This document shows positions 26,602 to 35,185 of a DNA stretch of 64,000 nucleotides, piece by piece. The notes under the pieces are model-generated. The model ran no database searches, was not told where the DNA came from, and worked only from the letters and a program-made list of their open reading frames with translations. Source of the DNA: Methylovorus menthalis (GTDB taxonomy: Bacteria; Pseudomonadota; Gammaproteobacteria; Burkholderiales; Methylophilaceae). The DNA is taken from the NCBI RefSeq assembly GCF_020523625.1, contig NZ_JAJAQH010000006.1:1-64000 (forward strand), read 5' to 3'. Made by a program: the position numbers and the translations under genes. Every line of letters starts with the position of its first letter. Within the stretch, counting starts at the first letter, position 1.

Positions 26602-27309
26602 ATGAAGCCCGTTGCCGTTGTCCAGTTTACCGCCAATGATACGCCCGCCTTTTTTGCGCATTACCTGAATCGTATGGGAGTCCCCTGGCGCCGCATTTCC
26701 GTGCATGCAGGCGATGCCTTGCCCCAGCCTATCACTGAATACAGTGGGCTGGTGATGATGGGCGGCCCCATGAGCGTGAATGATCCCTTGCCTTGGATAC
26801 CGACTTTGCTGGAGATTATTCAGGATGCCGTGGCGCAGGATATCCCTGTGCTGGGGCATTGCCTTGGCGGTCAGTTGCTGTCGCGCGCCATGGGGGGGCA
26901 GATTACCGATAACCACTGCGCCGAAATCGGCTGGCATACGGTGCAGGCGGCAGATCCGCAGCTGGCAGAGGAATGGCTGGGCGGCATCAGGGAGTTCACG
27001 ACGTTTGAGTGGCATTACCAGACCTTCAGCATGCCGCCGCAAGCCAAGCCATTGCTGGGCAATGCGCAATGCTGCAATCAGGCATTTGTCATGGGCAAAC
27101 ACATTGGCTTTCAATGCCACATTGAAATGACGGTGGACCTGGTCAACACCTGGTGCACCACCAGCGCGCACGAGATCGAAGCCGCCTTGCATCAGCCTAG
27201 CGTGCAACCGCCGCAGGCGATTATGGAGGCTGCACCCGATCAGGTGGCAGCGCTCAATCAGGTGGCCAGTGCCGTTTACACTCGCTGGATCACCGGACTC
27301 AAGCACTAA
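26602..27309 (+). CDS. class I glutamine amidotransferase-like protein (235 aa)
   Basis: A stand-alone GATase1-fold protein similar to the GMP-synthase-like amidotransferases. The nucleophile elbow GHCLGGQLL has the Cys at about residue 90, and the partner His-x-Glu appears as CHIEM near residue 170, so the triad looks complete. MMGGPMSV supplies the oxyanion region. Such proteins hydrolyse glutamine, gamma-glutamyl compounds or related amides. A gamma-glutamyl-amide substrate would fit next to the N-methylglutamate pathway, but that is speculation. The ATG at 26602 is chosen because the family starts there. A terminator follows. Confidence 0.85.
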   Translation: MKPVAVVQFTANDTPAFFAHYLNRMGVPWRRISVHAGDALPQPITEYSGLVMMGGPMSVNDPLPWIPTLLEIIQDAVAQDIPVLGHCLGGQLLSRAMGGQITDNHCAEIGWHTVQAADPQLAEEWLGGIREFTTFEWHYQTFSMPPQAKPLLGNAQCCNQAFVMGKHIGFQCHIEMTVDLVNTWCTTSAHEIEAALHQPSVQPPQAIMEAAPDQVAALNQVASAVYTRWITGLKH

Positions 27310-27378
27310 CTCGCGCAATAGCGCTGCAACTTCGCGTCGCACCCAGCGTCGTATCCGACATCATGCGTCATTTGTTGT

Positions 27379-27414
27379 CGGGCCTGCTTAAAGGCGGGCC
27401 CGCTTTCTTTTTTT
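27379..27414 (+). terminator. rho-independent terminator
   Basis: CGGGCC/GGCCCG stem followed by CTTTCTTTTTTT, between the amidotransferase gene and the Fae homologue. Confidence 0.7.
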
Positions 27415-27436
27415 AATCCATCACAAGGAGCAGGAT

Positions 27437-27985
27437 ATGAGTGATCCGATTGTTATGCGGGTAGGTGAAGCGTTGGTGGCAGGGGGCCCTCCAGGCACGG
27501 CAGCCGAGCCGGAAGTTGCCATTGGCGAAATGAGCGGTCCCATGGGCGTGGCGTTTGCCAATCTGCTGGGAGACCAGGTCAAGGGGCATACCCGGGTGCT
27601 GGCGATTCTGAATACTGATGTTATGGTGCGCCCGGCGACACTGATGGTGAGCAAGGTGACGGTGGATAATTCGCGCTATACCAATATCCTGATGGGAACC
27701 GTGCAGGCGGCGATTGCCAATGGCGTGCTGGATGCCGTGCGCAATGGTGATATCCCCAAGGATAAGGTGAATGACATTGGCATTATTGTTTCGGTATGGC
27801 TGCACCCCAGCGTGGCGGACAAGGATGACCTTGATCACAAGGTGCTGTTTGAACTGCACCGCAAGGCGACAGCGCAGGCCATCCATAAAGCCATGAGCAA
27901 CGAACCCAGCATCGACTGGCTGCTGGAAAACCAGGAAAAGATCGTGCACAAGTACTACCAGATGGGCCTGGACGGCAAAATCTAG
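27437..27985 (+). CDS. formaldehyde-activating enzyme homologue lacking the catalytic His (182 aa)
   Basis: The chain aligns over its length with formaldehyde-activating enzyme, which condenses formaldehyde with tetrahydromethanopterin. Shared blocks are RVGEALV, GPMGVAFANLL, GHTRVLAIL, RPATLMVSKVTV and the long helix of the C-terminal half. In true Fae the short loop after GEALVGDGNEVAH carries the essential catalytic His. Here the equivalent stretch (15-28) is Gly/Pro/Ala/Glu-rich with no His. It is therefore more likely a Fae-like paralogue with altered activity or a formaldehyde-sensing role than the main enzyme. A CAAGGAG ribosome site precedes it. It is monocistronic, 1.4 kb after the methylamine operon. 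Confidence 0.85.
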   Translation: MSDPIVMRVGEALVAGGPPGTAAEPEVAIGEMSGPMGVAFANLLGDQVKGHTRVLAILNTDVMVRPATLMVSKVTVDNSRYTNILMGTVQAAIANGVLDAVRNGDIPKDKVNDIGIIVSVWLHPSVADKDDLDHKVLFELHRKATAQAIHKAMSNEPSIDWLLENQEKIVHKYYQMGLDGKI

Positions 27986-28016
27986 CATTCATTTTTTCGT
28001 CATTTGACACATGCAG

Positions 28017-28033
28017 GAGGCCGCGCTGGCCTC
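28017..28033 (+). terminator. weak terminator-like hairpin
   Basis: GAGGCC/GGCCTC stem with a GCGCT loop after the Fae homologue. The T-tract is poor. Confidence 0.35.
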
Positions 28034-28108
28034 TTGTGCGTGTTTACTCGCCAGAAGCGCTGGCTATAATGCAGCTTGAATAATCCTCCATTGCAGAAAG
28101 GCGCTTCC

Positions 28109-28528
28109 ATGAAAAGCTACCGCAAAGAACTCTGGTTCAATCCTCCCACCCGCGTTGCCTTTATCAACATTACCCCGCAAATCCGCGAGTGCCTGCACGA
28201 AAGCGGCGTGCGCGAAGGCTTTGCCCTGGTGAATGCCATGCATATCACCGCCAGTGTGTTTATCAATGACGATGAATCCGGCCTGCACCACGACTACAAA
28301 GAGTGGCTGGAGCGTCTGGCACCGCACGAACCTATCCGCAATTACCGCCATAACGATACCGGCGAAGACAATGCCGATGCCCACATGAAGCGTCAGGTGA
28401 TGGGCCGCGAAGTGGTGGTGGCGATTACCGAAGGTCAGCTGGATTTTGGCCCGTGGGAACAGATTTTCTACGGCGAGTTTGATGGGCGCCGCAAAAAACG
28501 CGTGCTGGTCAAGATCATCGGCGAGTAA
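28109..28528 (+). CDS. yjbQ: YjbQ-family protein, UPF0047 (139 aa)
   Basis: Belongs to the secondary thiamine-phosphate synthase enzyme (YjbQ/UPF0047) family. The conserved family signatures are present: [19 protein letters not shown] (about 45-63), the HxxxH/N-rich [21 protein letters not shown] segment, and the C-terminal [18 protein letters not shown]. These supply the metal or ligand-binding His cluster. Length is typical. The ATG at 28109 fits the family start. AAAGGCG lies upstream. It is followed within 6 nt by a small lipoprotein gene. Confidence 0.92.
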   Translation: MKSYRKELWFNPPTRVAFINITPQIRECLHESGVREGFALVNAMHITASVFINDDESGLHHDYKEWLERLAPHEPIRNYRHNDTGEDNADAHMKRQVMGREVVVAITEGQLDFGPWEQIFYGEFDGRRKKRVLVKIIGE

Positions 28529-28533
28529 GGGAT

Positions 28534-28734
28534 ATGTTTCGTATCCTCTGCCTGCTGCTCATTGCGCTACTGGCTGGCTGTACCGGACGCCAGCTCTACG
28601 ATAGCGCGCAAGCCACCCGCCAGGCAGAGTGCCGCCTGTTCACCGATCCCATTCAATGGCAGAACTGCATGGATGCGGCGAACCGCAGCTATGACAGCTA
28701 TCGCATGGAAATGCCCAAGAAGGAAGCTCCTTGA
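28534..28734 (+). CDS. small lipoprotein (66 aa)
   Basis: A very small lipoprotein: hydrophobic signal peptide with LAGC lipobox (Cys16), then about 50 mature residues containing two further Cys (C33 and C46) that could form a disulphide. It is positioned between yjbQ (5-nt gap) and a KefF-like gene that overlaps its stop by one base. I do not recognise the family. Its tight operon position argues that it is expressed. Confidence 0.75.
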   Translation: MFRILCLLLIALLAGCTGRQLYDSAQATRQAECRLFTDPIQWQNCMDAANRSYDSYRMEMPKKEAP

Positions 28735-29330
28735 TGGCGCAACGTGTCCTGATCCTGTTTTCGCACCCTTATGCTGAAGCCTCGCGGGTGAACCGCGCCC
28801 TGGTGAGTGCTGTGGTGGACATGCCGGATGTCACGGTGCATGACCTCTATGAGCACTACCCCGAGCAGATGATCGATGTGGCGCATGAGCAGGCGCTGGT
28901 GGCCGAGCATGATGTATTGGTTTTTCAGCATCCGCTGTTCTGGTACTCATGCCCCTCGCTGATGAAAAACTGGCTGGATACCGTGCTGACCTTCGGCTGG
29001 GCGTATGGCGATGATGGCGATGCCCTGCGCGGCAAGCCATGGATACATGCCATTACCAGTGGCGGTGCCGCCAATGTGTATCAGCGCATGGCCTACAACC
29101 AGTTTTCCATCGCTGAGCTGCTGCGCCCATTTGAGCAGACCGCCACGCTGTGCGGCATGCCATATTTGCAGCCATTTTTGACCCAGGATGTAAACCAGCT
29201 GGATGAAATTGCCCTGCAAAAACGGGCGGCGCAATATGCGCAATGGATACAGGGCTTGGTAGATGGTGATTTGCCGCCCGTGGTACACACGGCGCATGCG
29301 CCGCAAGTTGATTTTCTGGCAGGAGCATAA
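28734..29330 (+). CDS. kefF: KefF-like NAD(P)H oxidoreductase (198 aa)
   Basis: A flavodoxin-fold quinone reductase matching the ancillary subunit of glutathione-gated K+ efflux systems. Visible features are the FMN phosphate loop SHPYAEASRVN (about 9-19), VHDLYEHYP, the conserved VFQHPLFWYSCPSLMKNWLD, and GWAYG followed by an AITSGG segment. Length is typical for KefF/KefG. The ATG at 28734 overlaps the preceding stop (TGATG) and has AAGGAAG upstream. The KefC-like antiporter gene starts 2 nt downstream, which strengthens the pairing. The symbol reflects family and context. Confidence 0.88.
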   Translation: MAQRVLILFSHPYAEASRVNRALVSAVVDMPDVTVHDLYEHYPEQMIDVAHEQALVAEHDVLVFQHPLFWYSCPSLMKNWLDTVLTFGWAYGDDGDALRGKPWIHAITSGGAANVYQRMAYNQFSIAELLRPFEQTATLCGMPYLQPFLTQDVNQLDEIALQKRAAQYAQWIQGLVDGDLPPVVHTAHAPQVDFLAGA

Positions 29331-29332
29331 GC

Positions 29333-31177
29333 ATGGCTGAAGCGCATACCCCTGCCTTGCTCATTCAGGGCGCTGTTTATCTGGGCGCTGCCGTACTGGC
29401 AGTGCCCTTGTCCAAACGCCTGGGGCTGGGCTCAGTGCTGGGCTATCTTATCGCCGGTATTCTTATCGGCCCGTGGGGGTTGGGGCTGATAGCCGAGACC
29501 GAGACCGTGCTGCACTTCTCCGAATTCGGAGTGGTGATGATGCTGTTCCTCATCGGGCTGGAAATCGAGCTGGATAAGCTGCTGGAATTGCGCACGCCGA
29601 TTTTTGGGATGGGCGGATTGCAGGTGGTGCTGACCATAGGCCTTGTGGTGGCGCTTGGGCTATTTCTGCATCTGGATTGGCGCTTGGCGCTGGTGGCGGG
29701 CATGGGGGTGGCGATGTCATCCACTGCGATTGCCATGCAGGTACTGGCGGAGCAGGGCGTGCTGGCACAGCCGTCGGGTCGGTCGGCATTTGCTGTCTTG
29801 CTGTTCCAGGATCTGGCGGTGATTCCGCTGATGATTCTGCTGCTGGTGATTGCGCCCGGCACCGAAACCGCTACCGGCTTTCATATGGATTGGCTCGCCA
29901 TTACCAAGGCGATTGCGCTGGTGGTGGTGCTGATCGTTGGCGGCAAATACCTGCTGCGGCCTATTCTGCGCTATATCGCCAACACCGGCTTGCGCGAGAT
30001 TTTCATTGCTTTTGCCCTGTTCCTGATCATCGGCGTCTCCATCCTCATGACCTCGGTGGGTCTCTCCATGGGCTTGGGCGCATTTATCGCCGGGGTGCTG
30101 CTGGCAGATTCCGAATACAGGCAGGAGCTTGAGCTGGATATCGAGCCATTCAAAGGCTTGCTGCTGGGGCTGTTTTTTATCGCGGTCGGCATGTCGGTCA
30201 ACTTGCCCTTGATCATGCAGCAACCCTGGCTGGTGCTCGGCCTGGGCCTGGGATTTGTGATGCTCAAGTTGGTGTTGCTGTTTGGTCTGGCACGCGCATT
30301 TGGCCACAAGTCGCAAGATGCGCTGCTGTTTGCGCTGACATTGTCGCAGGTGGGCGAGTTTGCCTTTGTGATTTTCAATGCCGCTGCCGATGCCCGGATT
30401 TTTACGGACAATACGGCCAGCCTGCTGAATTCCGTGGTGGCGATTTCCATGCTGACCACGCCGCTATTCATGCTGGCGCATGGCATTTACCTGCGCAAGC
30501 GGCTTAACCGAAAATCCTCCAGCCACGATGCATTTGAAGAGCAACGCGCAGTTATCGTGGCCGGCTTCGGACGCGTGGGGCAGGTGATTACGCGTTTGCT
30601 GAGCAGCGTGGGCCAGCCGCCCACTGTGATTGACTTTGACCCGAACCAGATAGACCTGATGCGGCAGTTTGGACACAAGGCGTATTACGGCGACATTACC
30701 CGGCCCGATGTCTTGCGGGCGGCGGGCATTGCCAAGGCCAAGCTGCTGATACTGGCGATTGATAATGCGGAAGATGCGCTGGAGACGGCGCGCTATGTGC
30801 GCAAACACTATCCGCAAGTGACGATACTGGCGCGTGCCCGCAACCGCAGCTATGCGTTTGAGTATATGGATCTTGAGGTGGATTTTGTGCGGGAGACGTT
30901 TGCTGGAGCCCTGCAGCTAGGCGAAAAGGTACTGACCGAGCTAGGCTACAGCCGTTTTCATGCCTACCGCACAGCCTGGCGTTTCCGTCAGCACGATGAA
31001 AAGCTGATGTGGGCCAGCCACCCGATCCGCAATGACATGCAGCAAGTGGTGGTCAACAGCCTGCGCATGCGTAACGACCTAACCCGTATCCTCACCGAGG
31101 AGCAGGGAGATGACTTGCGTGAGCGCATCAACCAGGGCTGGGAGCAGGTGGGACGGACCGAGGCAGACCGCAGCTGA
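29333..31177 (+). CDS. kefC: CPA2-family K+/H+ antiporter, KefC-like (614 aa)
   Basis: An inner membrane monovalent cation:proton antiporter-2. The N-terminal about 380 residues contain roughly 12 spans with the antiporter signature LLFQDLAVIPLM and GLSMGLGAFIAGVLLADSEY. The cytosolic part (about 400-520) is a TrkA-N/RCK nucleotide-binding domain with VAGFGRVGQ and the acidic DFDPNQIDL strand end. In E. coli KefC this domain binds glutathione or its adducts, protecting against electrophiles. In a methylotroph a role against formaldehyde-type electrophiles is attractive but unproven. It is co-transcribed with the KefF-like gene. Confidence 0.92.
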   Translation: MAEAHTPALLIQGAVYLGAAVLAVPLSKRLGLGSVLGYLIAGILIGPWGLGLIAETETVLHFSEFGVVMMLFLIGLEIELDKLLELRTPIFGMGGLQVVLTIGLVVALGLFLHLDWRLALVAGMGVAMSSTAIAMQVLAEQGVLAQPSGRSAFAVLLFQDLAVIPLMILLLVIAPGTETATGFHMDWLAITKAIALVVVLIVGGKYLLRPILRYIANTGLREIFIAFALFLIIGVSILMTSVGLSMGLGAFIAGVLLADSEYRQELELDIEPFKGLLLGLFFIAVGMSVNLPLIMQQPWLVLGLGLGFVMLKLVLLFGLARAFGHKSQDALLFALTLSQVGEFAFVIFNAAADARIFTDNTASLLNSVVAISMLTTPLFMLAHGIYLRKRLNRKSSSHDAFEEQRAVIVAGFGRVGQVITRLLSSVGQPPTVIDFDPNQIDLMRQFGHKAYYGDITRPDVLRAAGIAKAKLLILAIDNAEDALETARYVRKHYPQVTILARARNRSYAFEYMDLEVDFVRETFAGALQLGEKVLTELGYSRFHAYRTAWRFRQHDEKLMWASHPIRNDMQQVVVNSLRMRNDLTRILTEEQGDDLRERINQGWEQVGRTEADRS

Positions 31178-31224
31178 GCTTCAGCCCGCGGCTGCGCGAT
31201 GGATGGCTCTGCCTGGGTGAGGCT

Positions 31225-31653
31225 TCAGCTCTGGATATAGCTCTCCAGTTGCTGAATCAGGAACTGCTGATACTCGATGGTCGCCTTGACCAGATCGCCA
31301 ATCGACAACACGCCGACTACCTGACTGTGCTCGATCACCGGCAGGTGGCGTATGCGTTTGCCTGACATCAGGTTCATGCATTCGTCCACGGTCTGGTCAG
31401 GCGATACCGTGATCACCTGGTGCGACATGATGTCAGAGACCGGCGTGGTTTTAGATGTCTTGCCCTTGAGTACCACTTCCCGCGCATAATCCCGCTCGGA
31501 AAAAATACCTACCAGGGCCTGTCCACGCATCACGAGCAGAGCGCCTACGCGATACTCGGCCATGATCTTGAGGGCGTCGTAAACCAGGCTATCGGGGCCG
31601 ACGGATAAGATGGTATTACCTTTTTCTTCCAGCAATTGCCGTACTGTTTTCAT
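31225..31653 (-). CDS. tandem CBS-domain protein (142 aa)
   Basis: A small cytosolic protein made only of two CBS motifs (about 8-60 and 75-130), with signatures DALKIMAEYRVGALLV and ECMNLMSGKRIRHLPVIE. Stand-alone CBS pairs bind adenosine nucleotides and act as energy sensors on partner proteins. No partner domain is attached. It is convergent with the kefC-like gene and has AGGAGG upstream of the ATG. The target is unknown. Confidence 0.9.
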   Translation of the reverse strand: MKTVRQLLEEKGNTILSVGPDSLVYDALKIMAEYRVGALLVMRGQALVGIFSERDYAREVVLKGKTSKTTPVSDIMSHQVITVSPDQTVDECMNLMSGKRIRHLPVIEHSQVVGVLSIGDLVKATIEYQQFLIQQLESYIQS

Positions 31654-31795
31654 ACATCCTCCTCGAACGTTTTTAAGGCTTGTTATGGCTGCCTGTTCTT
31701 TTTTACGGCCCGCGCTGAATCACGCAAGGGCTTGTTTCGAAATTTAAATATACACCTATCGGCTAGTTAGTAGAACCTTAAATCCCGTCATGGGC

Positions 31796-31823
31796 TTGAC
31801 ATGGTTAGCCAGCTAACTATAAT
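31796..31823 (+). promoter_or_regulatory. consensus promoter with embedded palindromic operator, marR-like gene
   Basis: TTGACA at 31796-31801 and TATAAT at 31818-31823 match the sigma70 consensus exactly with a 16-nt spacer. The spacer contains GTTAGC-CA-GCTAAC (31804-31817), a perfect inverted repeat, the expected layout for autorepression by the downstream MarR protein. Confidence 0.8.
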
Positions 31824-31833
31824 GACCCTAATC

Positions 31834-32343
31834 ATGTTGCAACTGCGCGATCTCCCTACCCCTGAAGTGCTGGATAAATTTGCCCAGCGCTACCCCGAGG
31901 CTGATGTCTCGGCGATTTCGTCTTTCCTGCATTTGTTGCGGGTCGCTACGGACCTGTCCATTGCCCTCGATACCTGCCTCAGTCGGCATGGCTTGCTGCA
32001 AGGGCGCTGGTGGGTACTGATCCTGCTGATGCGCGAAGAAACCCTGACATCAACGCCTTCTGCGCTGGCGCAAAAAGCGGGCGTTTCACGCGCCACCATG
32101 ACGGGCCTGATTGATGGTCTGGAGCGCGATGGTCTGGTTGAGCGCATTTACGCAGGCGAAGATCGCCGCAATATCAGCGTGCGCCTCACCCCGGCCGGGC
32201 AGGCCAAGCTGGATGAGGTAATGCCGGACTACTACAGCCGCCTCAAGCAATGCATGGCCGGTCTGGATGAGGCCGGGCGCAAGCACCTGCACGAGATGCT
32301 GCACCTAATCGTGGCGGGCGTTCCCGCCATGGTCCAGGCCTGA
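31834..32343 (+). CDS. MarR-family transcriptional regulator (169 aa)
   Basis: A winged-helix repressor: dimerisation helices at both ends and a central wHTH with PSALAQKAGVSRATMTGLIDGLERDGLVERI and the wing DRRNISVRLTPAG. It likely senses a small phenolic or electrophilic ligand and represses its own operon. The frame opens at 31801, but that codon lies inside the promoter. With TATAAT ending at 31823 the transcript should start near 31830, so ATG 31834 would be nearly leaderless. Downstream, after short gaps, lie a SnoaL-like protein and an EamA transporter that it may control. Confidence 0.87.
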   Translation: MLQLRDLPTPEVLDKFAQRYPEADVSAISSFLHLLRVATDLSIALDTCLSRHGLLQGRWWVLILLMREETLTSTPSALAQKAGVSRATMTGLIDGLERDGLVERIYAGEDRRNISVRLTPAGQAKLDEVMPDYYSRLKQCMAGLDEAGRKHLHEMLHLIVAGVPAMVQA

Positions 32344-32391
32344 CATTTCACGCTTTACTGAATTCGTTACTAACCCCAAGGAGTAATTACC

Positions 32392-32775
32392 ATGCAAACC
32401 AATGACGCATTAAAGGCGCAATTCACCACATCTAACCAGGCGTGGGATTCGGCTTTCAACACCCAGCAGCCTGCTCTGGTGGCTTCTTTTTACGATGATG
32501 AAGCCAGTCTTTTGCCATCAGGCGCTGCCCAGGTGACGGGCGGCAAGGCGATTCTGGATTTCTGGCGCGACCTGATCGGCCAAGGCGTGGTTGACCACAA
32601 GCTGGAGCTGCTGGAAGTGGGCGCGGATGAAACACTGGCTTTTCAACGTGGTCGCTGGAGCGCTGCTGCAGTGAATGCCGCCGGTGAGCGTCAGGAATTC
32701 AGTGGTAATGTGCATCTGCTGTATCGCCGTCAGGCCGATGGTAGCTGGAAGCTGTATACCCATACCTGGAATTGA
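32392..32775 (+). CDS. SnoaL-like/DUF4440 NTF2-fold protein (127 aa)
   Basis: A small cone-shaped NTF2-fold protein of the ketosteroid isomerase/SnoaL-like type. It has the typical pattern of an N-terminal helix (WDSAFNTQQPALVASFYDDEASLLP), a GGKAILDFWRDLI helix and C-terminal strands ending in GSWKLYTHTWN. The family includes isomerases, hydrolases and many proteins of unknown activity. CCAAGGAG lies upstream. It sits 48 nt after the MarR gene and 10 nt before the EamA transporter, suggesting one operon. Confidence 0.82.
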   Translation: MQTNDALKAQFTTSNQAWDSAFNTQQPALVASFYDDEASLLPSGAAQVTGGKAILDFWRDLIGQGVVDHKLELLEVGADETLAFQRGRWSAAAVNAAGERQEFSGNVHLLYRRQADGSWKLYTHTWN

Positions 32776-32785
32776 TTTTGCAGAG

Positions 32786-33703
32786 ATGAATACCTCCGCC
32801 AGCGCCACGGTGCGCGCCTTTCTGGCTCTGCTTCTGCTCGCTGTGCTGTGGGGCTATAACTGGGTGGTGATGAAGCATGCGCTGCGTTATGCGGGTGCCT
32901 TTCAGTTTGGTGCCTTGCGTACCTTCCTGGGGGCGCTGTGCCTGCTGGTTCTATTGCCGATCTTGCGGCGGCCGATCCGGCCACGGCAGATTCCCACCTT
33001 GCTGTTACTGGGTGTGCTGCAAACCTGCGGATTTACCGGCCTCATTATCTGGGCGCTGGTAGAAGGGGGTGCGGGCAAGACGGCTGTACTGACTTACACC
33101 ATGCCATTCTGGGTGATGATCCTGGCCTGGCCCTTGCTCGGCGAAAAAATCCGTGGCACGCAATGGCTGGCGGTGGCCTGCTCCATCATGGGCCTGCTTT
33201 TCATTCTGGACCCGTTGCATCTCGGCGCTGACCTTTTCAGTATGGCGCTGGCGGTGCTCGGTGGTGTGTTCTGGGCCTTGTCGGTGATTGTTGCCAAGAA
33301 GCTGCATCAGCGCTCACCAGAGCTCGATTTGCTCTCGCTCACTGCCTGGCAGATGTTTTTTGGCTCGCTGCCATTGGTGGCAGTGGCGTTGATCGTTCCC
33401 GCGGGGCCAATTCAATGGACGCCCCAGTTCATTGGTGCAGTCGCCTTCAATGCCATCCTGTGTAACGCGCTGGCCTGGATGCTGTGGCTTTACGCCTTGC
33501 AGCGGCTGCCTGCCGGTATTGCCAGCATGACTTCCATGCTGGCGCCGGTGATCGGTGTACTGGCCGCCTGGTGGCAATTGGGCGAGCGCCCCACGCCAGG
33601 CGAGTCGATCGGCATGCTGCTCATCGGTGCTGCCCTCGTCATTATTTCACTGCGCAGCATGCGCAGTCGCGAAGCCATAGACCCCGCCATGGGGCAGGAT
33701 TAG
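32786..33703 (+). CDS. EamA/DMT-family transporter (305 aa)
   Basis: An inner membrane exporter of the drug/metabolite transporter superfamily, with ten predicted spans in two EamA repeats (about 12-140 and 152-292). Characteristic segments are LAVLWGYNWVVMKHAL and the repeat-2 LYALQRLPAGIASMTSMLAPVIGVLAAWW with a downstream GE-rich loop. The ATG at 32786, preceded by a CAGAG site, begins the chain in the family style. The frame open upstream from 32675 overlaps the SnoaL gene and is not used. It is probably regulated by the MarR protein upstream. The substrate is unknown. Confidence 0.88.
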   Translation: MNTSASATVRAFLALLLLAVLWGYNWVVMKHALRYAGAFQFGALRTFLGALCLLVLLPILRRPIRPRQIPTLLLLGVLQTCGFTGLIIWALVEGGAGKTAVLTYTMPFWVMILAWPLLGEKIRGTQWLAVACSIMGLLFILDPLHLGADLFSMALAVLGGVFWALSVIVAKKLHQRSPELDLLSLTAWQMFFGSLPLVAVALIVPAGPIQWTPQFIGAVAFNAILCNALAWMLWLYALQRLPAGIASMTSMLAPVIGVLAAWWQLGERPTPGESIGMLLIGAALVIISLRSMRSREAIDPAMGQD

Positions 33704-33811
33704 TCTCGCCTTTCTTCCCTGTTTATCGAGTATTGCTTGTTTTAGCGACTGCCAGCAGCAGGCCTGGCTATGGTAAAATCCGGCGAATTTAAAGGGTTAG
33801 AGGATTTAGTC

Positions 33812-34537
33812 ATGGCAGGTCATTCCAAATGGGCCAATATTCAGCATCGCAAGGGCCGTCAGGATGCCAAGCGCGGCAAGATTTTTACCAAGCTGATCAA
33901 GGAAATTACCGTGTCGGCCCGTCTGGGCGGCGGTGATATCAACTTCAACCCGCGCCTGCGTGCCGCGGTGGCGGAAGCCAAAGAAGAAAACATGCCGGCA
34001 GAAAACATCACCCGCGCCATCAAGCGTGGTACAGGTGAGCTGGAAGGCGTGAATTACGAAGAAATTCGCTATGAAGGCTATGGCATTGGCGGCGCCGCCA
34101 TCATCATCGACTGCATGACGGATAACAAGCAGCGTGCGGTGGCCGATGTGCGCCATGCCCTGTCCAAAAATGGTGGCAACCTGGGCACCGATGGCTGTGT
34201 GGCCTTCATGTTCAAGCATTGCGGCACCCTGGTATTTGAACCAGGCACCAGTGAAGAGCAGGTAATGGAAGCGGCGCTGGAAGCCGGTGCGGAAGATGTG
34301 ATTACCGATGAAGACGGCAGTATTGAGGTGATTACGCCGCCTGCAGATTTCACCGCCGTGAAGGAAGCCCTCGAAGCAGCGGGCCTCAAGGCTGTGCTGG
34401 CTGAGGTGACCATGAAGCCGCTCAATGAAACCGCGTTTACCGGCGACGATGCCGCCAAAATGCAAAAACTGCTGGATGCGCTGGAAGACCTGGATGATGT
34501 GCAGGACGTGTACACCACAGCGGTGATCGAAGAGTGA
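33812..34537 (+). CDS. yebC: YebC/PmpR-family protein (241 aa)
   Basis: A conserved three-domain protein reported as a transcriptional regulator in some species and as a ribosome/translation factor in recent work. The hallmark start [22 protein letters not shown] is present, and the conserved [24 protein letters not shown] follows. I chose 33812 on that basis, with AGAGGA upstream. It is the first gene of the block leading to ruvCAB, its usual position in proteobacteria. A TAAAAT -10 element is seen at 33774-33779. Confidence 0.95.
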   Translation: MAGHSKWANIQHRKGRQDAKRGKIFTKLIKEITVSARLGGGDINFNPRLRAAVAEAKEENMPAENITRAIKRGTGELEGVNYEEIRYEGYGIGGAAIIIDCMTDNKQRAVADVRHALSKNGGNLGTDGCVAFMFKHCGTLVFEPGTSEEQVMEAALEAGAEDVITDEDGSIEVITPPADFTAVKEALEAAGLKAVLAEVTMKPLNETAFTGDDAAKMQKLLDALEDLDDVQDVYTTAVIEE

Positions 34538-34565
34538 TGCCCTTGCTGGCGACAGGTCGCAGCTG

Positions 34566-35102
34566 ATGCGCATCCTTGGTATTGATCCAGGGTTGCGCCT
34601 GACCGGTTTTGGCGTCATCGAAAAAACCGGTGAAAAACTGAGTTACATCGCCAGCGGCACCATCAAGACCACCCAGGGCAAGGGCGCCGAGATTGAAGAC
34701 CTGCCCTCGCGGCTGAAAATCATACTCGATGGCCTGGCCGAAGTGATCGCCACCTATGCCCCGGAGCAGGTGGCGATTGAAAAAGTATTTGTAAACGTGA
34801 ATCCGCAATCGACCCTGTTACTCGGGCAAGCCCGTGGCGCGGCGATTTGTGCGGCTGTGATCCAGAATCTGCCGGTGGCGGAATATACAGCGCTGCAGGT
34901 CAAGCAGTCGGTGGTGGGCAATGGTCATGCCGCCAAGGAACAGGTGCAGGAAATGGTAAAGCGTCTGCTGAAGCTGCCTGGCGTGCCCAAGCCGGATTCG
35001 GCCGATGCCCTGGCATGTGCCATTTGCCATGCGCACGGCGGCCAAGGCCTGGGCAGGCTGGCAACGGCCGGGTTTCGCGTACGGGGCGGGCGGCTGGTGT
35101 GA
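34566..35102 (+). CDS. ruvC: Holliday junction endonuclease RuvC (178 aa)
   Basis: Resolvase that nicks Holliday junctions symmetrically. The RNase H-like core is intact: first catalytic Asp in [14 protein letters not shown] (Asp7), acidic Glu in [14 protein letters not shown], and the C-terminal [15 protein letters not shown] carrying the last two acidic residues. Length is normal. It follows yebC by 28 nt and precedes ruvA by 83 nt. Confidence 0.97.
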   Translation: MRILGIDPGLRLTGFGVIEKTGEKLSYIASGTIKTTQGKGAEIEDLPSRLKIILDGLAEVIATYAPEQVAIEKVFVNVNPQSTLLLGQARGAAICAAVIQNLPVAEYTALQVKQSVVGNGHAAKEQVQEMVKRLLKLPGVPKPDSADALACAICHAHGGQGLGRLATAGFRVRGGRLV

Positions 35103-35185
35103 TTGCGCATTTCCCCCTGGCAACGTTTATATACATCTCAATTAATTAACCCTGCCGCATAGGCGGCATCTGTGGGAGCGTGTTC

